In this document: piece after piece, positions 11,592-23,815 of the stretch
How positions within the stretch are numbered: the stretch's first letter is position 1
Layout: the number at the start of each line of letters is the position of its first letter
From: Apostichopus japonicus
Lineage: Eukaryota; Echinodermata; Holothuroidea; Aspidochirotida; Stichopodidae
Direction: 5' to 3'
Length of the DNA: 64,000 bases
Assembly (NCBI RefSeq): GCF_037975245.1
Contig: NC_092579.1
Location: forward strand, 11,766,678-11,830,677
Made by a program: the position numbers and the translations under genes
The notes under the pieces: model-generated
Told to the model about the DNA's origin: nothing
Databases searched by the model: none
Seen by the model: only the letters and a program-made list of their open reading frames with translations

Positions 11592-13250
11592 GATTAAAAT
11601 GTTCACCATGGCAATTAATATTGCATATGCTAAACAAATTATCAATAAAATTGTACATTTTCTGTGAATCAGTAAAGTTCAGTAAAAACCCTTCAGGAGA
11701 CCTTTGTCACTTGACAGACAGTCTGGAGTCAGAATCAGAAATATAATGAATTCTTAGACAATCCCTAATTGAAAACATGTAGAGTGGGAAATTACAACCA
11801 AATTTGAATGGAAAATAGTTTTTTGTCTATAATTCCTATTTTGTTTTTGATGTGGTTGTCTTTTCTTGGCTCTTTCAAAAAGATTAACTATGAGAATTTA
11901 ACAATGCTAATCCCACTATGATATTTAAGCTAAAATTCAAGACTCACTGTTGCTTGACTAATGTATCAGACTACTGACAAAACTAGTGAAATACCCACTA
12001 TATCTGATCATGACCAAATTTCAACACTAAAGCACTAAAACTCACCTTCCATGATTCGTGTCTAACTAGCTTTACTGACAACTACCAAAATGTTGCATTA
12101 GAATGACTTACTTTCATATTTGGTATTTTTTCACCAATTTTGTTTATTAATCCTGGGTTAAAGCATGACAAAGAGTCTAGACAAAAGATATGCATGGATA
12201 AACGTTCAGCATTTTGTCATCTTTAGATTTCATCCGTTTGTTTTGGAAATTCTGGAAGTCATCGAGAGGACAACGACTTAACGCTTAATGAAAAAGATCG
12301 ACCAAATTAATATGTGGCGTGAAGCGGAACTTGGCAGAACCAGGAAATAATTCGGAGGGGTAACTTCCCATCTGGAGGTACAGAATAAAACTTCATACAG
12401 AGAACGAACTTTTGATTGTTTCTAGAAATTAATATTACTGAGTCTAAACGGTACAGGTTACATACATCACATTGTTGTACAGTCATTATAATGTTGTGGC
12501 TGGATAAATGGTGGTGCTGGGTAAGTGATAAACATCCAGAGTATATACAACTCCTTACAGGACCTTCCTCCATTGATGTTTCACTCGCTACATCACCCAA
12601 AGATTTTTGGTTTTGTTTTTCTAGCTTTCTTTTGATGGGAGCAGGTTTCATTGGGGGGGGGGGGGGGAAGGGGGTGGCTGTGAACATCTTTGTTACAAAG
12701 TCAAATTTAAAAGAAGAAATTCTGAGTACTATGATATCATGAGTAGTTCACAATTGCAAGGCTTTTTGAAGAGTTTGATTTTAATGTAATAATACATTAG
12801 CTCATGTGGAATCAAAGTACATTTTGTTGGAGCCATGCAGATTGATTCACATTGCTAAACAAAAACCAGATTTTAGAAAAAAATAAGTTGAACTATAAGA
12901 AAGTTAGTTTGGCTTGCAACTTTGGATACATATGTTTCAAACAATCTACAATAGTTTAACAACAAACTGGTTTACTAATGGTGGTTAACTGATGGATATG
13001 CCAAACCAACTTAAACTCATAGCAACAGCTTGTCAAATTTCACAGAAATAAACTGGACTGATACCACTGCATCCTCTGTTCATTATTTGTTTACAGTTTA
13101 GAAAGCCCAGTGAAATTTGAAACCCTCCAAAAGTTCATCCCTAATTTGGTCATTCTTGCTGCAGTTTTTTTTTTTTTGCTGTTAGTAACAGATCATTCTT
13201 TCAGGTACCTACGTACTCTTTTTCTTTTAATTCAATATTGTGGGAGCAAA
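11592..13250. other. no gene seen; poly-G tract
   Basis: Ordinary AT-rich sequence with a G15-type run near 12653-12668. Overlapping open frames on both strands at 12307-12742 are shadows of the same low-stop stretch and include translated homopolymer; neither looks like a protein. Confidence 0.45.
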
Positions 13251-13592
13251 TTGTACCACTAGACTGAGGTACATTCAAGGTATTAACATTGTACCAAAAG
13301 ACTGAGCTACATTCAAGGTATTAACATTGTACCACTAGACTGAGGTACATTCAAGGTATTAACAAGGTACCAATAGATAAATGTAGATTCAAGGTATTAA
13401 CACTGTACCACTAGACTGAGGTACATTCAAGGTATTAGCATTGTACCACTAGACTGAGGTACATTCAATATATTAACATTGTACCAGTAGATAGATGTAG
13501 ATTCAAGGTATTAACATTGTACCACTAGATTGAGGTACATTCAAAGTATTAACATTGTACCACTAGATTGAGATTCATTCAAGATATCATTG
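13251..13592 (+). repeat. 38-bp minisatellite, about nine units
   Basis: The unit is close to TTGTACCACTAGACTGAGG plus TACATTCAAGGTATTAACA. Units vary at a few sites (for example AATAGATAAATGTAGATTC in two of them). Each unit carries GGTACA near one side and TGTACC near the other, so a short hairpin can form within every unit. Confidence 0.9.
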
Positions 13593-14029
13593 TTCTAAGT
13601 GTTCTTAGTATTGAATGTACACCCAAGGTCGACTATGTCAGCTGCTCTCAAGAATGACTATAACCAGCTGCCGGTTAATAACTTTCATCAAAATTCAAAA
13701 TGATTGCATTCGTTTCCCGGAGGACTTGGCCGTATTTTACAGTTGTGCTGCACATACAACACTCAGTGTACTTCAAAGTACTTTCACAGTGACATAACTG
13801 TTAAATTTATAAAAGAAATGCAGCAGAAGGATTCTAGTTTAAGTATTGTCTTTATATATAGGTAAACAATTATAACTGCATGGACATTAGAGTTATACAC
13901 TATTAACAAGGTACTGTATGTACTTCCAAGTTCAGATTAGAGAATGCTTTCAAAGCCCACCATTTGGCTATATACATTATATATGCAACTCTATACTAGA
14001 TACCACATGGGCAGCAGGTCAAACATTAA

Positions 14030-14226
14030 TATATTAGTATATGTATATATTGTATATAATGTATATATACAGTATATGTATAATGTATATTAATAAGCAT
14101 ATACTACAGTATCATGTTTTTATAATGTATAATGTACATATTAATATATATACTATAATGTATATGAATATAATGTATTTATACTATCATGTATACTATA
14201 ATATATATATTAATATGTATATTATC
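14030..14226. repeat. TA/ATG-rich low-complexity tract
   Basis: A dense tract of TATATGTATA/ATAATGTATAT words. It translates into a Tyr/Ile/Met-rich frame on the plus strand, an artefact of base composition. Confidence 0.85.
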
Positions 14227-14812
14227 ACAGTTATAAACAAGTACAAATATGAAGATATCCTACAGTGTACAGAGATCCAAGCACCATCACCAATCACAGC
14301 CATCTTGTTTGACAATAATTGTTAATCCTAGACTACACAAACTTAATCAATTACTTCGTTTAGTTAAGTAAGATTCCGTTTGCTTTGATTAATTTCACTG
14401 GTTTATCCCAATGTAATTTTAGTCTAATGATCTTTGTGTCCATAACGTATGGAAACAGAATTAGAAAGTTAGTGAGTTGTGACATTCTTCTTAATACTTT
14501 CACTGCATCCTGTTATAGCAAGGGAAATTAATCACATTGAATACAGTGCCCTACTGTACATATGGACTACCCCCACAAACTACTCAGCTTGGGTGTATAA
14601 ACTTGTCCTCCTTTTTGGATGTGGTTAATTCAAGTAGCATAGTTTTGAAAGGAGTATTTTAATTTTTTTTCTAAATCTTTCAAGTACCACTACTCAACTA
14701 TAAGACTGCAATCAATCAAGGCACTCGAAATAATTTTTTTCCTTAAATGAAAATTAATCTGCAAGTAAATTGAATAATGATTCCATTCCATTCTAAACAT
14801 TCTGTTGTCCAG

Positions 14813-14861
14813 GAACTTATTCATGCAAGTCTTAATAAACTCAAGCACAAAACACAATATG
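14813..14861 (+). CDS. candidate internal exon, 49 nt
   Basis: A pyrimidine-rich acceptor (CATTCTGTTGTCCAG, ending 14812) and a consensus-like donor (ATG|GTAAGTTTC) bracket 49 nt that is open in two frames. The first frame reads ELIHASLNKLKHKTQY plus one leftover base, which looks like a helical, soluble protein piece. It is too short for any family assignment, and no neighbouring exon could be linked to it by frame. Paired strong sites within 50 nt are noteworthy, but several such pairs are expected by chance in a window this long. Confidence 0.2.
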
Positions 14862-15925
14862 GTAAGTTTCAAATTATTTAAGATATTTTTATTCAGTTCA
14901 CTATTTGAAATCTTATTATGGTATTCCAATCTTGAAAGATTGATAAATGTCTCGGTAAAAACCTGCTCTGACAGATAAATAAAACCTGCTCCAAAGAAAA
15001 AAAGAAACAAATGGGGGAAAAAAAGAAGTTTTAATATTGGACTGATTTTCTAAGTTTACCTCAAGCTCTGAAGGAGTTTCAACTTGAAGATGATATTGAA
15101 GGGAAGGTTGTGTTTCATGTCCGTACCTTCTTTACGTCGTTTACGAGCCTAAAGAATGAAAGGGAAGTACTTCCCAATGACGCAGGCAGATCTAGTAACT
15201 CAATCTTAATCACTGTCCGTGAAGTATAAAGAGAAAGCGAATCCTCAAAATTGACCAAAAAACATTCTGATGTGGGAAATTCAAAGTTGTGATACGAGGG
15301 TGAAATAGAAGGTAGAGACTGGAGGAGATTAAATGCAACAAAAAGAAAGCACGTTTACTGAAATTTCCAAAATGAAATCACAAATTTCAACCCAGCCTAC
15401 ATTTTACAGCAAAAGAAACTGACTACATCAAATTTGTACAAATATAGAAGAAATTCAACTATCACTATTACCTTTTTGGACTTATTCTCATTAATTATTT
15501 TAATACTTTTTAACTTGTTCTCAAAATGTTTGTAGTTTACCAAATATTGAAATCAAGGTTAACTTGTTCTTCACGCTTCTTCTTTTTTTTGTGGAGGGGA
15601 GGGGAAGGGGAGGGGCAAGGGAAGGGGCATCCAGAAATGTTAATAATTATTGGGCTTAAAATAAAGATGGTGTTAAATTTTAAGTTTACTAAAAGGGGAG
15701 TTGCAGCAGTCTTGCTATTAAGTTCCAGGTAATAAAAACAGAACCTAATTTACTGTAGACCAAACAATGACTTATTGCTTATCTTAATTTTCACTTAAAA
15801 TATCGAAGATAAGTTTTTCATGCAAAAAAAAAAAAAGATAAAAAATAATCAAATTATCAAAACAATCATCCAAAACAAAAGACAAGAACAATATCCATTA
15901 CTGGGCTCACATTTGTTTACAACCT

Positions 15926-15944
15926 GCGGGCGTCGCCATTTTGG
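15926..15944 (-). promoter_or_regulatory. YY1-like motif in a CpG-containing patch
   Basis: The plus strand reads GCGGGCGTCGCCATTTTGG; on the minus strand this is CCAAAATGGCGACGCCCGC, containing the AAAATGGCG core typical of YY1-family sites near animal promoters. No gene start was identified nearby, so the call rests on the motif alone. Confidence 0.18.
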
Positions 15945-16710
15945 GAAATGCTATCCAGTCGCTAACACCTACAACTTATCATTCATTTTATATTACTCTC
16001 AACACCGAACATTGGTTAATACTTAATAGCATCTTCACCGTTCATATCCTTTTCTACCGAACCTAGAAATGATTCAGTACTTCAAAAGCAGATATTAAAC
16101 TGACAACATCTCTCCCAAACATGCCTCCTGCTCACATCTGTATTCAATTTTATTTACTTTTCATCCTTGCTTGTCTCTAACTCTTGAAGTCAGAAAAAAG
16201 ATCTCACTGCCTGAGCAACTCCTTCTACCACCTACTAGGCCTCTCTCAGAAATGATTCAAAAGTGACCAATATTGCCAGGCCTCCTGTAGACACGAGGCC
16301 CACCCACCTGCAAGCATTACGCCATGAGAATCAAACCGATGGTGTGCTGCTGCTGCTTTAGAAACAATCTCTCTGATCCTTCTATCGATCGAATGAAATT
16401 AAAGACAGAAGAAATTTGTACTTACTTGCACCACAACAAGTGGCATTTTTCTTCTACACATAGACTATGTTTAAAGTATCTCCAAGGTTGCTTAATTCCA
16501 CTTAATTCCACAAAAAGGAATGATTTTTTGGTGAGTTCACTTGATATTATGTCTATTTATATAGATGCCTTGACAAATGTAATCAGTTCCTTAATCCAGC
16601 AAACATATAATTGTAACTGTATGACTACCTCTCAGTGGTGGTGTCTTTCTCTACCGGAGACCAGCGTTATGATGATGTGGCCACAGTACGTATTCACTAC
16701 AGTATATTAC

Positions 16711-16791
16711 ACTACTACTACTACTACTACTAATACTGTAGAGGCACTTCAGTGGCCCTCACTGTGATGTATATATATATACACACACACA
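16711..16791. repeat. (ACT)n and (TA)n(CA)n microsatellites
   Basis: An ACTACTACT tract at about 16711-16732 is followed 36 bp later by TATATATATA joined to CACACACACA at 16769-16791. Confidence 0.9.
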
Positions 16792-17361
16792 TGTAATGAC
16801 CTTGTTTTTGAGTTAACTACAGGATCAGATGTCAGAATTTTTATGACAAATTCCAGAGGATTCCCCCCACACACATATATTCACTCTCACACACACACAG
16901 CAGATACACAAATATCGCATACAGTAAAGAGTGGTGCGGGGAGTGGCTGATCAGTATTTGACCCTGGGAGTACTAAAAGATCAGATGTGACAGACCAGCT
17001 GGCTTCAGCAGATGATTCATGTCCAGGAGATAAGTTTGACAGCAGTAATAGTAAAACCCAGGATATACTGGAGAAATTGACTGGAGAAACATGACTTGCT
17101 GAAGTGGATGATAAGAAAAGAGCCTAAGCTATATATGCTGACCAAGGTTAGCTTCACTAAACACATCACTGGTTATGATACAGCTAGAGGCAGATTAGAC
17201 CAGATTCTAATGAATTTAATAAACAAGAAAGAGCAACTGGGAGACTTCTGAATCCCCTTCTAAATCCAGATAATACATTAATGGACTTAAAAGTGATGCA
17301 ACAAACGAAATGTATCATTTGATTAAAGCAAACAAAATATATCTTGTACAAGTCTGTCAGA

Positions 17362-17996
17362 GTACACCACTCCTCTCCCTACTCTTCACCCACCACTCCT
17401 CTCTCTACTCTTCACCCACTTCTCCTCTCCCTACCCTACCCTTCACCCACCACTCCTCTCCCTACCCTTCACCCACCCCTCCTCTCCCTACCCTTGACCC
17501 ACCACTCCTCTCTCTACTCTTCACCCACTTCTCCTCTCCCTACCCTTCACCCACCCCTCCTCTCTCTACCCTTCACCCACCACTCCTCTCTCTACCCTTC
17601 ACCCACCACTCCTCTCCCTACTCTTCACCCACCACTCCTCTCTCTACTCTTCACCCACTTCTCTCCCTACACTTCACCCACCACTCCTCTCCCTACCCTT
17701 CACCCACCACTCCTCTCTCTACCCTTCATCCACCACTCCTCTCTCTACCCTTGACCCACCACTCCTCTCCCTACCCTACCCTTCACCCACCACTCCTCTC
17801 TCTACCCTTCATCCACCACTCCTCTCTCTACCCTTGACCCACCACTCCTCTCCCTACCCTTGACCCACCACTCCTCTCTCTACTCTTCACCCACTTCTCC
17901 TCTCCCTACCCTTGACCCACCACTCCTCTCCCTACCCTTCACCCACCCCTCCTCTCCCTACCCTTCACCCACCCCTCCTCTCCCTACCCTTGACCT
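17362..17996 (+). repeat. 26-bp CT-rich minisatellite, about 24 units
   Basis: The unit is close to ACCACTCCTCTCCCTACCC plus TTCACCC, with CTACTCTTCACCCACTT and CCTTGACCC variants. The strand is strongly pyrimidine-rich. The unit length is not a multiple of three and the unit has no stop codon in any plus-strand frame, so translation cycles through all three frames and yields long Ser/Pro/Leu/His/Thr repeat peptides. The open frames at 17310-17837 and 17344-17754 are explained by this and should not be annotated as proteins without expression data. Confidence 0.93.
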
Positions 17997-18250
17997 CCTA
18001 CCTCCAATTCTCTTGTGGTAGCCATGAAAGACAAATTAAAAGAAAAGATACAAAAATGATATGTAAAGGATAAATATAAGGTAAATGCTAAAAGCTAATA
18101 AAACTGTTATTTGTCAGCTATAAAACATCATCAGCCTCCTTCCTGCCAATGAACCATTTTTAATTGCATGTTATATTCTAATAGTCAAATATCAAAATCT
18201 CCTGATCTACTTCCCATGCTTAATATGATAATATAATCCTTTTTCTCCAG

Positions 18251-18544
18251 ATATCTGTCAGATATATTACTATGACTCATTACCAGACATATGGTACCTC
18301 CGAAACTGTAATATCTAATAAGCACCCAACATTTACATTATTTTCTGAAACGTTAAATTACCACTTTAACCACTCAGCTGTGTCACTGAATGCATCTGGC
18401 AATCATGGAAAAACTTCACAGTTGGGTGAACCGCACGACATATTATGTCAAGTCTTTAAAGTTATTTGCAGTCATGAAAATGAAAGACATGCAGTAAAGT
18501 TTTACAAAAAAGAAATGAAAAAAAAAAGAGGGCGAGTTCTATAA
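18251..18544 (+). CDS. exon-like 97-codon open frame, unrecognised
   Basis: A strong acceptor (CCTTTTTCTCCAG, ending 18250) is followed by an in-phase open frame of 97 codons ending in TAA at 18542-18544. The peptide begins ISVRYITMTHYQTYGTSETV, has a central Asn/His/Ser part with a possible N-glycosylation sequon (LNASG), a Cys-containing segment (HDILCQVFKVICSHENE) and a basic tail, KKEMKKKRGRVL. An internal ATG lies at 18272. No family is recognised. If real it is a last coding exon. No AATAAA signal was seen soon after the stop, which weakens the case. Confidence 0.23.
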   Translation: MSVRYITMTHYQTYGTSETVISNKHPTFTLFSETLNYHFNHSAVSLNASGNHGKTSQLGEPHDILCQVFKVICSHENERHAVKFYKKEMKKKRGRVL

Positions 18545-19735
18545 AAGGTTCACATATTAGTAACACATATTTCATGAATATAACAAAATGTCTTCTGTTC
18601 TGTAGTTTAGTATTTTAAAAGCTGCTGAAAGGGAGATATCATCCCATCTCAACCAATATCAATCACATTAACCTTTATGATTAGGAATGCTATGAAAATA
18701 TAAGCTTCCCTAAAAATATAGGTAATACAATGTAAAAATATGTAAATTTAATTCTCCCCCCCCCCCAAAAAAAAAAAAAGAGTAAAATCTCTAATTGATT
18801 GGGGGATTAATCAAGGTTATAATTTTTGTAAAAACGGAGAAAAAAGACTTGAACAAGTCTGATTAGTATGGTATCACAGAACGACTTTAACATACAGTAG
18901 GACTAACAGTTATATGTTCTTCTTTAATTCATGACTTTAGCTGACTTATTGTCATTTAAAGAAATGCTATTTTGAAAAACACTGCTGCATAAAACATGAC
19001 TTGTTGACAATGTCCACAACAACTCTCATAATGAAGAAATTAATTATTTATGAATATGCAAATTGTTTTTGAAAAGCAGCTGCTTGTTTACAGAATAGTT
19101 GTACACTTGCAATGCCCCATCCATTGTGATAGGTCACAAGTTTAGCTCTGTGAAATATGTGTATGGTAATATACACGCATACAGTGGTTAGGCTATTAAT
19201 TAAGGGCCCATGACAATACGGGGTCGGGTAAGCTGGGGAAATTTACAAGCTGCAACTCAGCTTAGTGAATGGAACAACTGCTGCACAAATAGTTTCTGCT
19301 TTGTATCCATGAGGATTCTTTATCGCACCTTTCCCTCCATCTCACCTCAGTCCTCCCTTGTCCTCCCTTGTCCTCCCGACTCCCCATCTCCCCCACCACC
19401 CCCCCTTCCTTCTCTCTCTTTCAACAGACAGACCAACTCATCCTGACACTTACACGGTACAATTGTCAGTTTGAAACATCAGTTTGCATTTGGTTGTAAC
19501 TGTGTGTCACTTTGAACCATGTAAGTCATTTAATATCTACACATAATTGTACTCCTTTGCATTACAGATGTATGTGTTGATAAACCCATTCGGCTGCTGC
19601 TGGGTTAATTAACAAGCTTACAAGTATTGGTCCCAAAGCATACCATTAAATACTTTCCTGATGGCTCTGCATCTCCAAAATTACCTGCAGACATAGATGA
19701 GTCTTAAATTAGACAATTAAATCATATCATATTGA

Positions 19736-19972
19736 GGAGGATTTATAAAGTGCAGACTACTCCATCTATAATGGGCCCAAATCACAACATAACACAAACA
19801 TAGAGACAATCCCTCCACATGGCAGCAGCTAGACATCACCAAACTGACAATTTACCTCACAGTTCCCCATTTATGCACCTGCAGGGTGAAGAGAGGCAAT
19901 GGAGATAAAGTGCCTTGCCCAAGGACACACCATAATGATCTGGCCAGGACTCTGACATGCAAACCTTAGATC
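19736..19972 (-). repeat. degraded tRNA-type SINE copy, minus strand
   Basis: Shares with the copy at 52041-52483 the blocks 'tttacctcacagttccccattta', 'gtgaagagaggcaatggagat', 'aaagtgccttgcccaaggacaca' and 'aatgatctgg', followed by 'cttagatcacaaattt'. The tRNA-like head expected at the right end (5' on the minus strand) is decayed: CCAGGACTCTGACATG stands where the copy at 52041 has GCAGGGCTCGAACCTG. Confidence 0.8.
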
Positions 19973-20674
19973 ACAAATTTAATGTTTCAGTGCATGAGGA
20001 AAGAATTTTACTAAGATCACTGAAAGTAAATCATGTTGTTGATGGTGTGTTATTAGTGACCATTATTGGACTTTGTAGCATATTTTGGGGCATTGCTAAT
20101 GACATTAAACACTGTTTAACTGCAATAAAGTTATCTAGCTAAACATTAATAGTCAAACACAATGTACCATATGATTTATAGTAAAGTAAATTCAAGAGAA
20201 GATACAAATTTAAGCTTTACAATCCATTATTACGGAACACCAAAGTGTTCCACAATGCTTTTACAGAATGACATATACAATGTACATTATGAATATGCTT
20301 AATTGTTTATTGAATATAAGTTAATGCATATTCAATGTGGAATGTTTTATAGGAACACCCAATCATCCACATCTCTGCTCACAAATATCCATAAGAAATG
20401 TTCTTATTTCTTAAGGACATACGTGACAGAACATGCATCCTATCATTCTGGAAATGCATTTCCCGTCCGATATACCATTGCAATGGCCCCATATATGCTA
20501 GATATTCAAATATGGTCACCTTTGGTCAAAATGGTTCATCTGTTTTTATTACAACCTTCAAGCAAATTTTCCCAACTGGGACATTCAGTCATCTTGTGTG
20601 TTCCTTAAAAATGTCTGAGAACAATTTGGAGAGTAAAGACCTCCAGGAAAGTACTTTTTGAAAACTTCTAGCAG

Positions 20675-20690
20675 TTATAGCATGCTATAA
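20675..20690. repeat. perfect 16-bp palindrome
   Basis: TTATAGCATGCTATAA is identical on both strands. Its half, ATTATAGCATGCTA, also forms the end of the fold-back element at 57068, so this may be a relic or target of that family. Confidence 0.7.
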
Positions 20691-21757
20691 TGTGGGGCCT
20701 GTACTGACAACCTTTAAGCCTAACTGTGATAATCATGTTTTTAGGTATGAGCCAATCTATTCATGCCATGTCAAGATTGCAGCAAGACTGGGAAATTCAA
20801 ATGTTTGAAATTTGTGATGAAAGATTCAAGCACCTTGAAGTACATTATATATAGCTGAGTTATGTTAAAAATCACTCACCAAAAACCTGAATTGTAGTCC
20901 TCCATGTACTGATGGCAACATTAACTCTGGTTTGCTGGTTGGCATATTGAAATATTCCAAATTTGAATCAAAAATGAAAATTGTGGTAATATGCTGGTCA
21001 CTGTGTCAAAATTACACTTTCCACAAACAATAATATATCATCAAGGTGATGTTAAATCCAATGTGAATGTATGCACAACCTACGAGTATTCACACAATAA
21101 GGAAGTCTTCCTGGTAAAGAATTTTGGTTCAAAAATCTTGTAATCAAGCAAATTTGGCACAACGATAGATCGTAACTGCTGTCATGATCCGAAAGCAGAC
21201 GTTTTGTTTCTGTTCCTGTTCCTATGTTTTATTAATCATTTCTTAACTTAAGTGCTAATATCATTTCAACTTTGCTATCTGGCAATGTAGTGATATATTT
21301 GGTCACCATGGAAACATGTACAGGAAATGAACTGAAGAGTTGCTACCAATAGTTTGTTACACGTATGGATTATGAAAATTAGTTCTATTTCATTTTTATT
21401 TGAAGATCCTCAAAATGAATTCAGTCCATTAAATGAGTGAAACTGATTCCAATTGGATCTCCCTGCTGACCTTATCAATGGAAATACAGTTCAATCAGTG
21501 ATGATAAGTCCCTGCAAGTTAAAACACAGTGTTTGTTTACATGGAATGATTTAATTATTGCAATTGTCAAAAATTCAGATTCAGCTGTATCAAGAAACAC
21601 CGCTGGTTTATCAGCAATTGCACCGGAAAAGAAATATTCTACTACTTGCTGCTAGTAATCTATTTGGCATCCATTCTTTCCAACCAAAACAAAAAACAAA
21701 ACAAACATCACAATTCAAAATCAAAAGTTGGAGCAAATTTCCGGCAGCAAGTCTTAC

Positions 21758-21851
21758 CCTAGTTTCTTCTTTCCGTTTTTTTATTGTAAATTTTGTCGTT
21801 TTTATTAGTATAGCTTCCTTTCCTCTCCAAGTCAAACAAATGATTTGGTAT
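21758..21851 (-). CDS. candidate internal exon, 94 nt, minus strand
   Basis: On the minus strand a pyrimidine-rich acceptor (CTTTTGTTTTGATTATAG) precedes 94 nt that end in CTAGG|GTAAGAC. Two frames are open over nearly the whole length. One begins IPNHLFDLERKGSYTNKNDK and meets TAG at the last codon; the other continues through the donor with a basic KKRKEETR end. No protein family is recognised. It shares strand with the first coding exon at 27013-26927 and lies downstream of it, so it could be an exon of that gene, but this is inference only. Confidence 0.18.
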
Positions 21852-22499
21852 CTATAATCAAAACAAAAGCGCTTGCTTCCCGAAAGGCAAAAACATATTT
21901 GGGTTGAAACTGCAAAAGGACAGCAGCAGCACACATCAGTGCAATATCGTCAAGCTGTAACTGACCTATCTAGGTAGCTAGCTTCAAGCTGCTGGTTACT
22001 CATTCACTGGTAATTTTGAAACAGTCCTAACTTTAAGTACTGATCATGTACCAATTAACACTACTTATGTCAACTTATGAACACTGAAATCGGTAGATAT
22101 TGCAGCAGCCTGCTTGTTCAAACTCAAAGTTAAAACTGATTGGGCAATTTGAGTAAGTATGACATGTCATGCCTTTTTCTCACCAAACCATTCCTGTGGT
22201 TTTTTATAACTAATGAATTATCATACAGCCTCATATCAAGCCTAGCTTCAAATTCTCAACGACGGACCATCGACGACGTAGTCAGTCGTCTGATTCATCC
22301 CTGTATACAATTCACTTCAGTTATTGAGTGATGTTATGATAACGTCGCCAGCATCAACGGAACTGTTATCTCATTAAAATAAAAAACGTGACAGGCATAA
22401 CATCTACACCACGGAAAGTATCCATATGGGAATTCAATTAAGAATCCTTAACCAAGACCCCTCCAAATAATTTGGTGTCTTCCATATATATCTTGGCTG

Positions 22500-22870
22500 T
22501 CTCTTCCCACACTAGGGTCATCCATTTATTTCATCTTCCCTTTTCTTTCTTTTTTCTCCTGTTTTTTTTTTTCCCCTTCTCTTTTCTTATTTTACGATGA
22601 TTCGACTCCACACGCTCATGCGACAAGATTCACAAACTGGAAACATAAAATTTGACATAACTGAAGAATAAAATCAATCAAACATAGGATGCAACCCTGC
22701 TTGAACCTCTTTTCCCCTTTGAGGTAAAGGCAAAGTCCTCTGTCATCAAGCATTTATCCTCCGAACCAAATTTTGCTTCCCCCTTTTTCTCTCCTCCTCT
22801 CCACTTCTTGCGGGGTTCTGTCTTTGTCTCGATTAAGTTCTTTTCTTAAATCTTCGAGGTAAGGTTAGAG
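22500..22870. other. pyrimidine-rich stretch, no gene seen
   Basis: CTTTT/TCTCC-rich sequence with CpG-containing patches (GATGATTCGACTCCACACGC) and an isolated donor-like CTTCGAG|GTAAGG near 22857. It could hold a 5' untranslated exon, but there is no supporting start or frame. Confidence 0.2.
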
Positions 22871-23459
22871 AAACTTGTTTATCATCATTATCATCATGTT
22901 GGTGATCATCAAGCAATGTCTAATGACTGCAGTGCTTAAACATGCTATCTAGAAGTTCAGAAATTATAGTCGGAGGGAAAGAGACGTTGACATTCTTGCT
23001 ACGACAGGGGTGGGTGGCTTACAACCGAGCACACTTCACTTGGAATGATGATGATGATGAAATCAATGAAACGGAAGCGAGAGAATTCAGACTTGGGGTG
23101 AATGTGACATCTTACATGCCAAGCCTCCTCCGGCTTAAAGGATTACCTTCAAAGATCTCGCATGGATTTGGTGGTAAAGATTTCTAATTATCTGAGATTT
23201 ATCAGGGGGAGAGGAAAGTTTATGCCTGACTTGTGTTTTTCAAGGGTGTGCATCAGATAAGGGTTCAAAGTGATTTCCACTTCAGCTCTGCCTTTGTTAT
23301 TGCTATTTTAAGGTAAATTTATTTATTTTAAAGGGATGCTGTGAGGACAAGTAAGTGTATTTCCTAATATCAAAATCACTTCAACTTGATTCTATATCCC
23401 TTTAAAGACAAGAGGTCTTCATTACTATGCAGCAAAGCATTCTACAGAAGTTAAATGTA

Positions 23460-23815
23460 AAGGGACACTATGAATGAATTGTGGGTATGCATGACTACTG
23501 TAGATATGTTAACATTTAAGTAAGTGTATAAATGAATGTCGGTATATACATACTGAAGTAAGGGTATAGGGACCCTATGAATGGTTTGTGGATGTGACTA
23601 CATGGTACTTTTCTGAGGTAAGTGTAAATTATGGGATACTATGAACAGATTGTGGATAGTACTGTATAATGTTAACATTTAAGTGTGTGTATAAATGGAT
23701 TGTGGATATGACTATATGCTGTCTTCTCAAGTAAGTGTATAGGGACCCTATAAATGGATTGTGGATGTGACTACATGATACTACTTCTGAGGTAAGTGTA
23801 CAGGGATTCTATGCA
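23460..23815 (+). repeat. degenerate tandem repeat, about 58-60 bp unit
   Basis: Recurrent block order is TAGGGACCCTATGAATGG, TTGTGGATGTGACTACATG, and a TTCTGAGGTAAGTGTA-like end, repeated about six times with heavy divergence; 'gttaacatttaag' occurs in two units. The repeats create several consensus 5' splice-site sequences (GAGGTAAGTGTA) at 23615, 23790 and elsewhere. Confidence 0.75.

Noticed and set aside
12112-12152. 41-nt minus-strand microexon between TTTAACCCAG and ATGAAA|GTAAGTC
   Set aside because: Open in only one frame, a weak pyrimidine tract and no partner exon; left as chance.
14041-14325. 94-codon Tyr/Ile/Met-rich frame as a membrane protein
   Set aside because: It is a translated TATATG-type low-complexity tract.
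15127-15148. 22-nt minus-strand microexon encoding ARKRRKE between TTCATTCTTTAG and GAAG|GTACGG
   Set aside because: The basic peptide is tempting as a nuclear-localisation insert, but 22 nt gives too little evidence and the donor is weak.
16421-16459. 39-nt minus-strand exon candidate ending GTGCAA|GTAAGTAC
   Set aside because: The donor is good but the acceptor lacks a pyrimidine tract; no linkage to other exons.
17310-17837. 175-codon open frame (Ser/Pro/Leu-rich) as a secreted repeat protein
   Set aside because: It is fully explained by a stop-free 26-bp unit read through all frames; a second frame over the same DNA is equally open and there is no flanking coding sequence.
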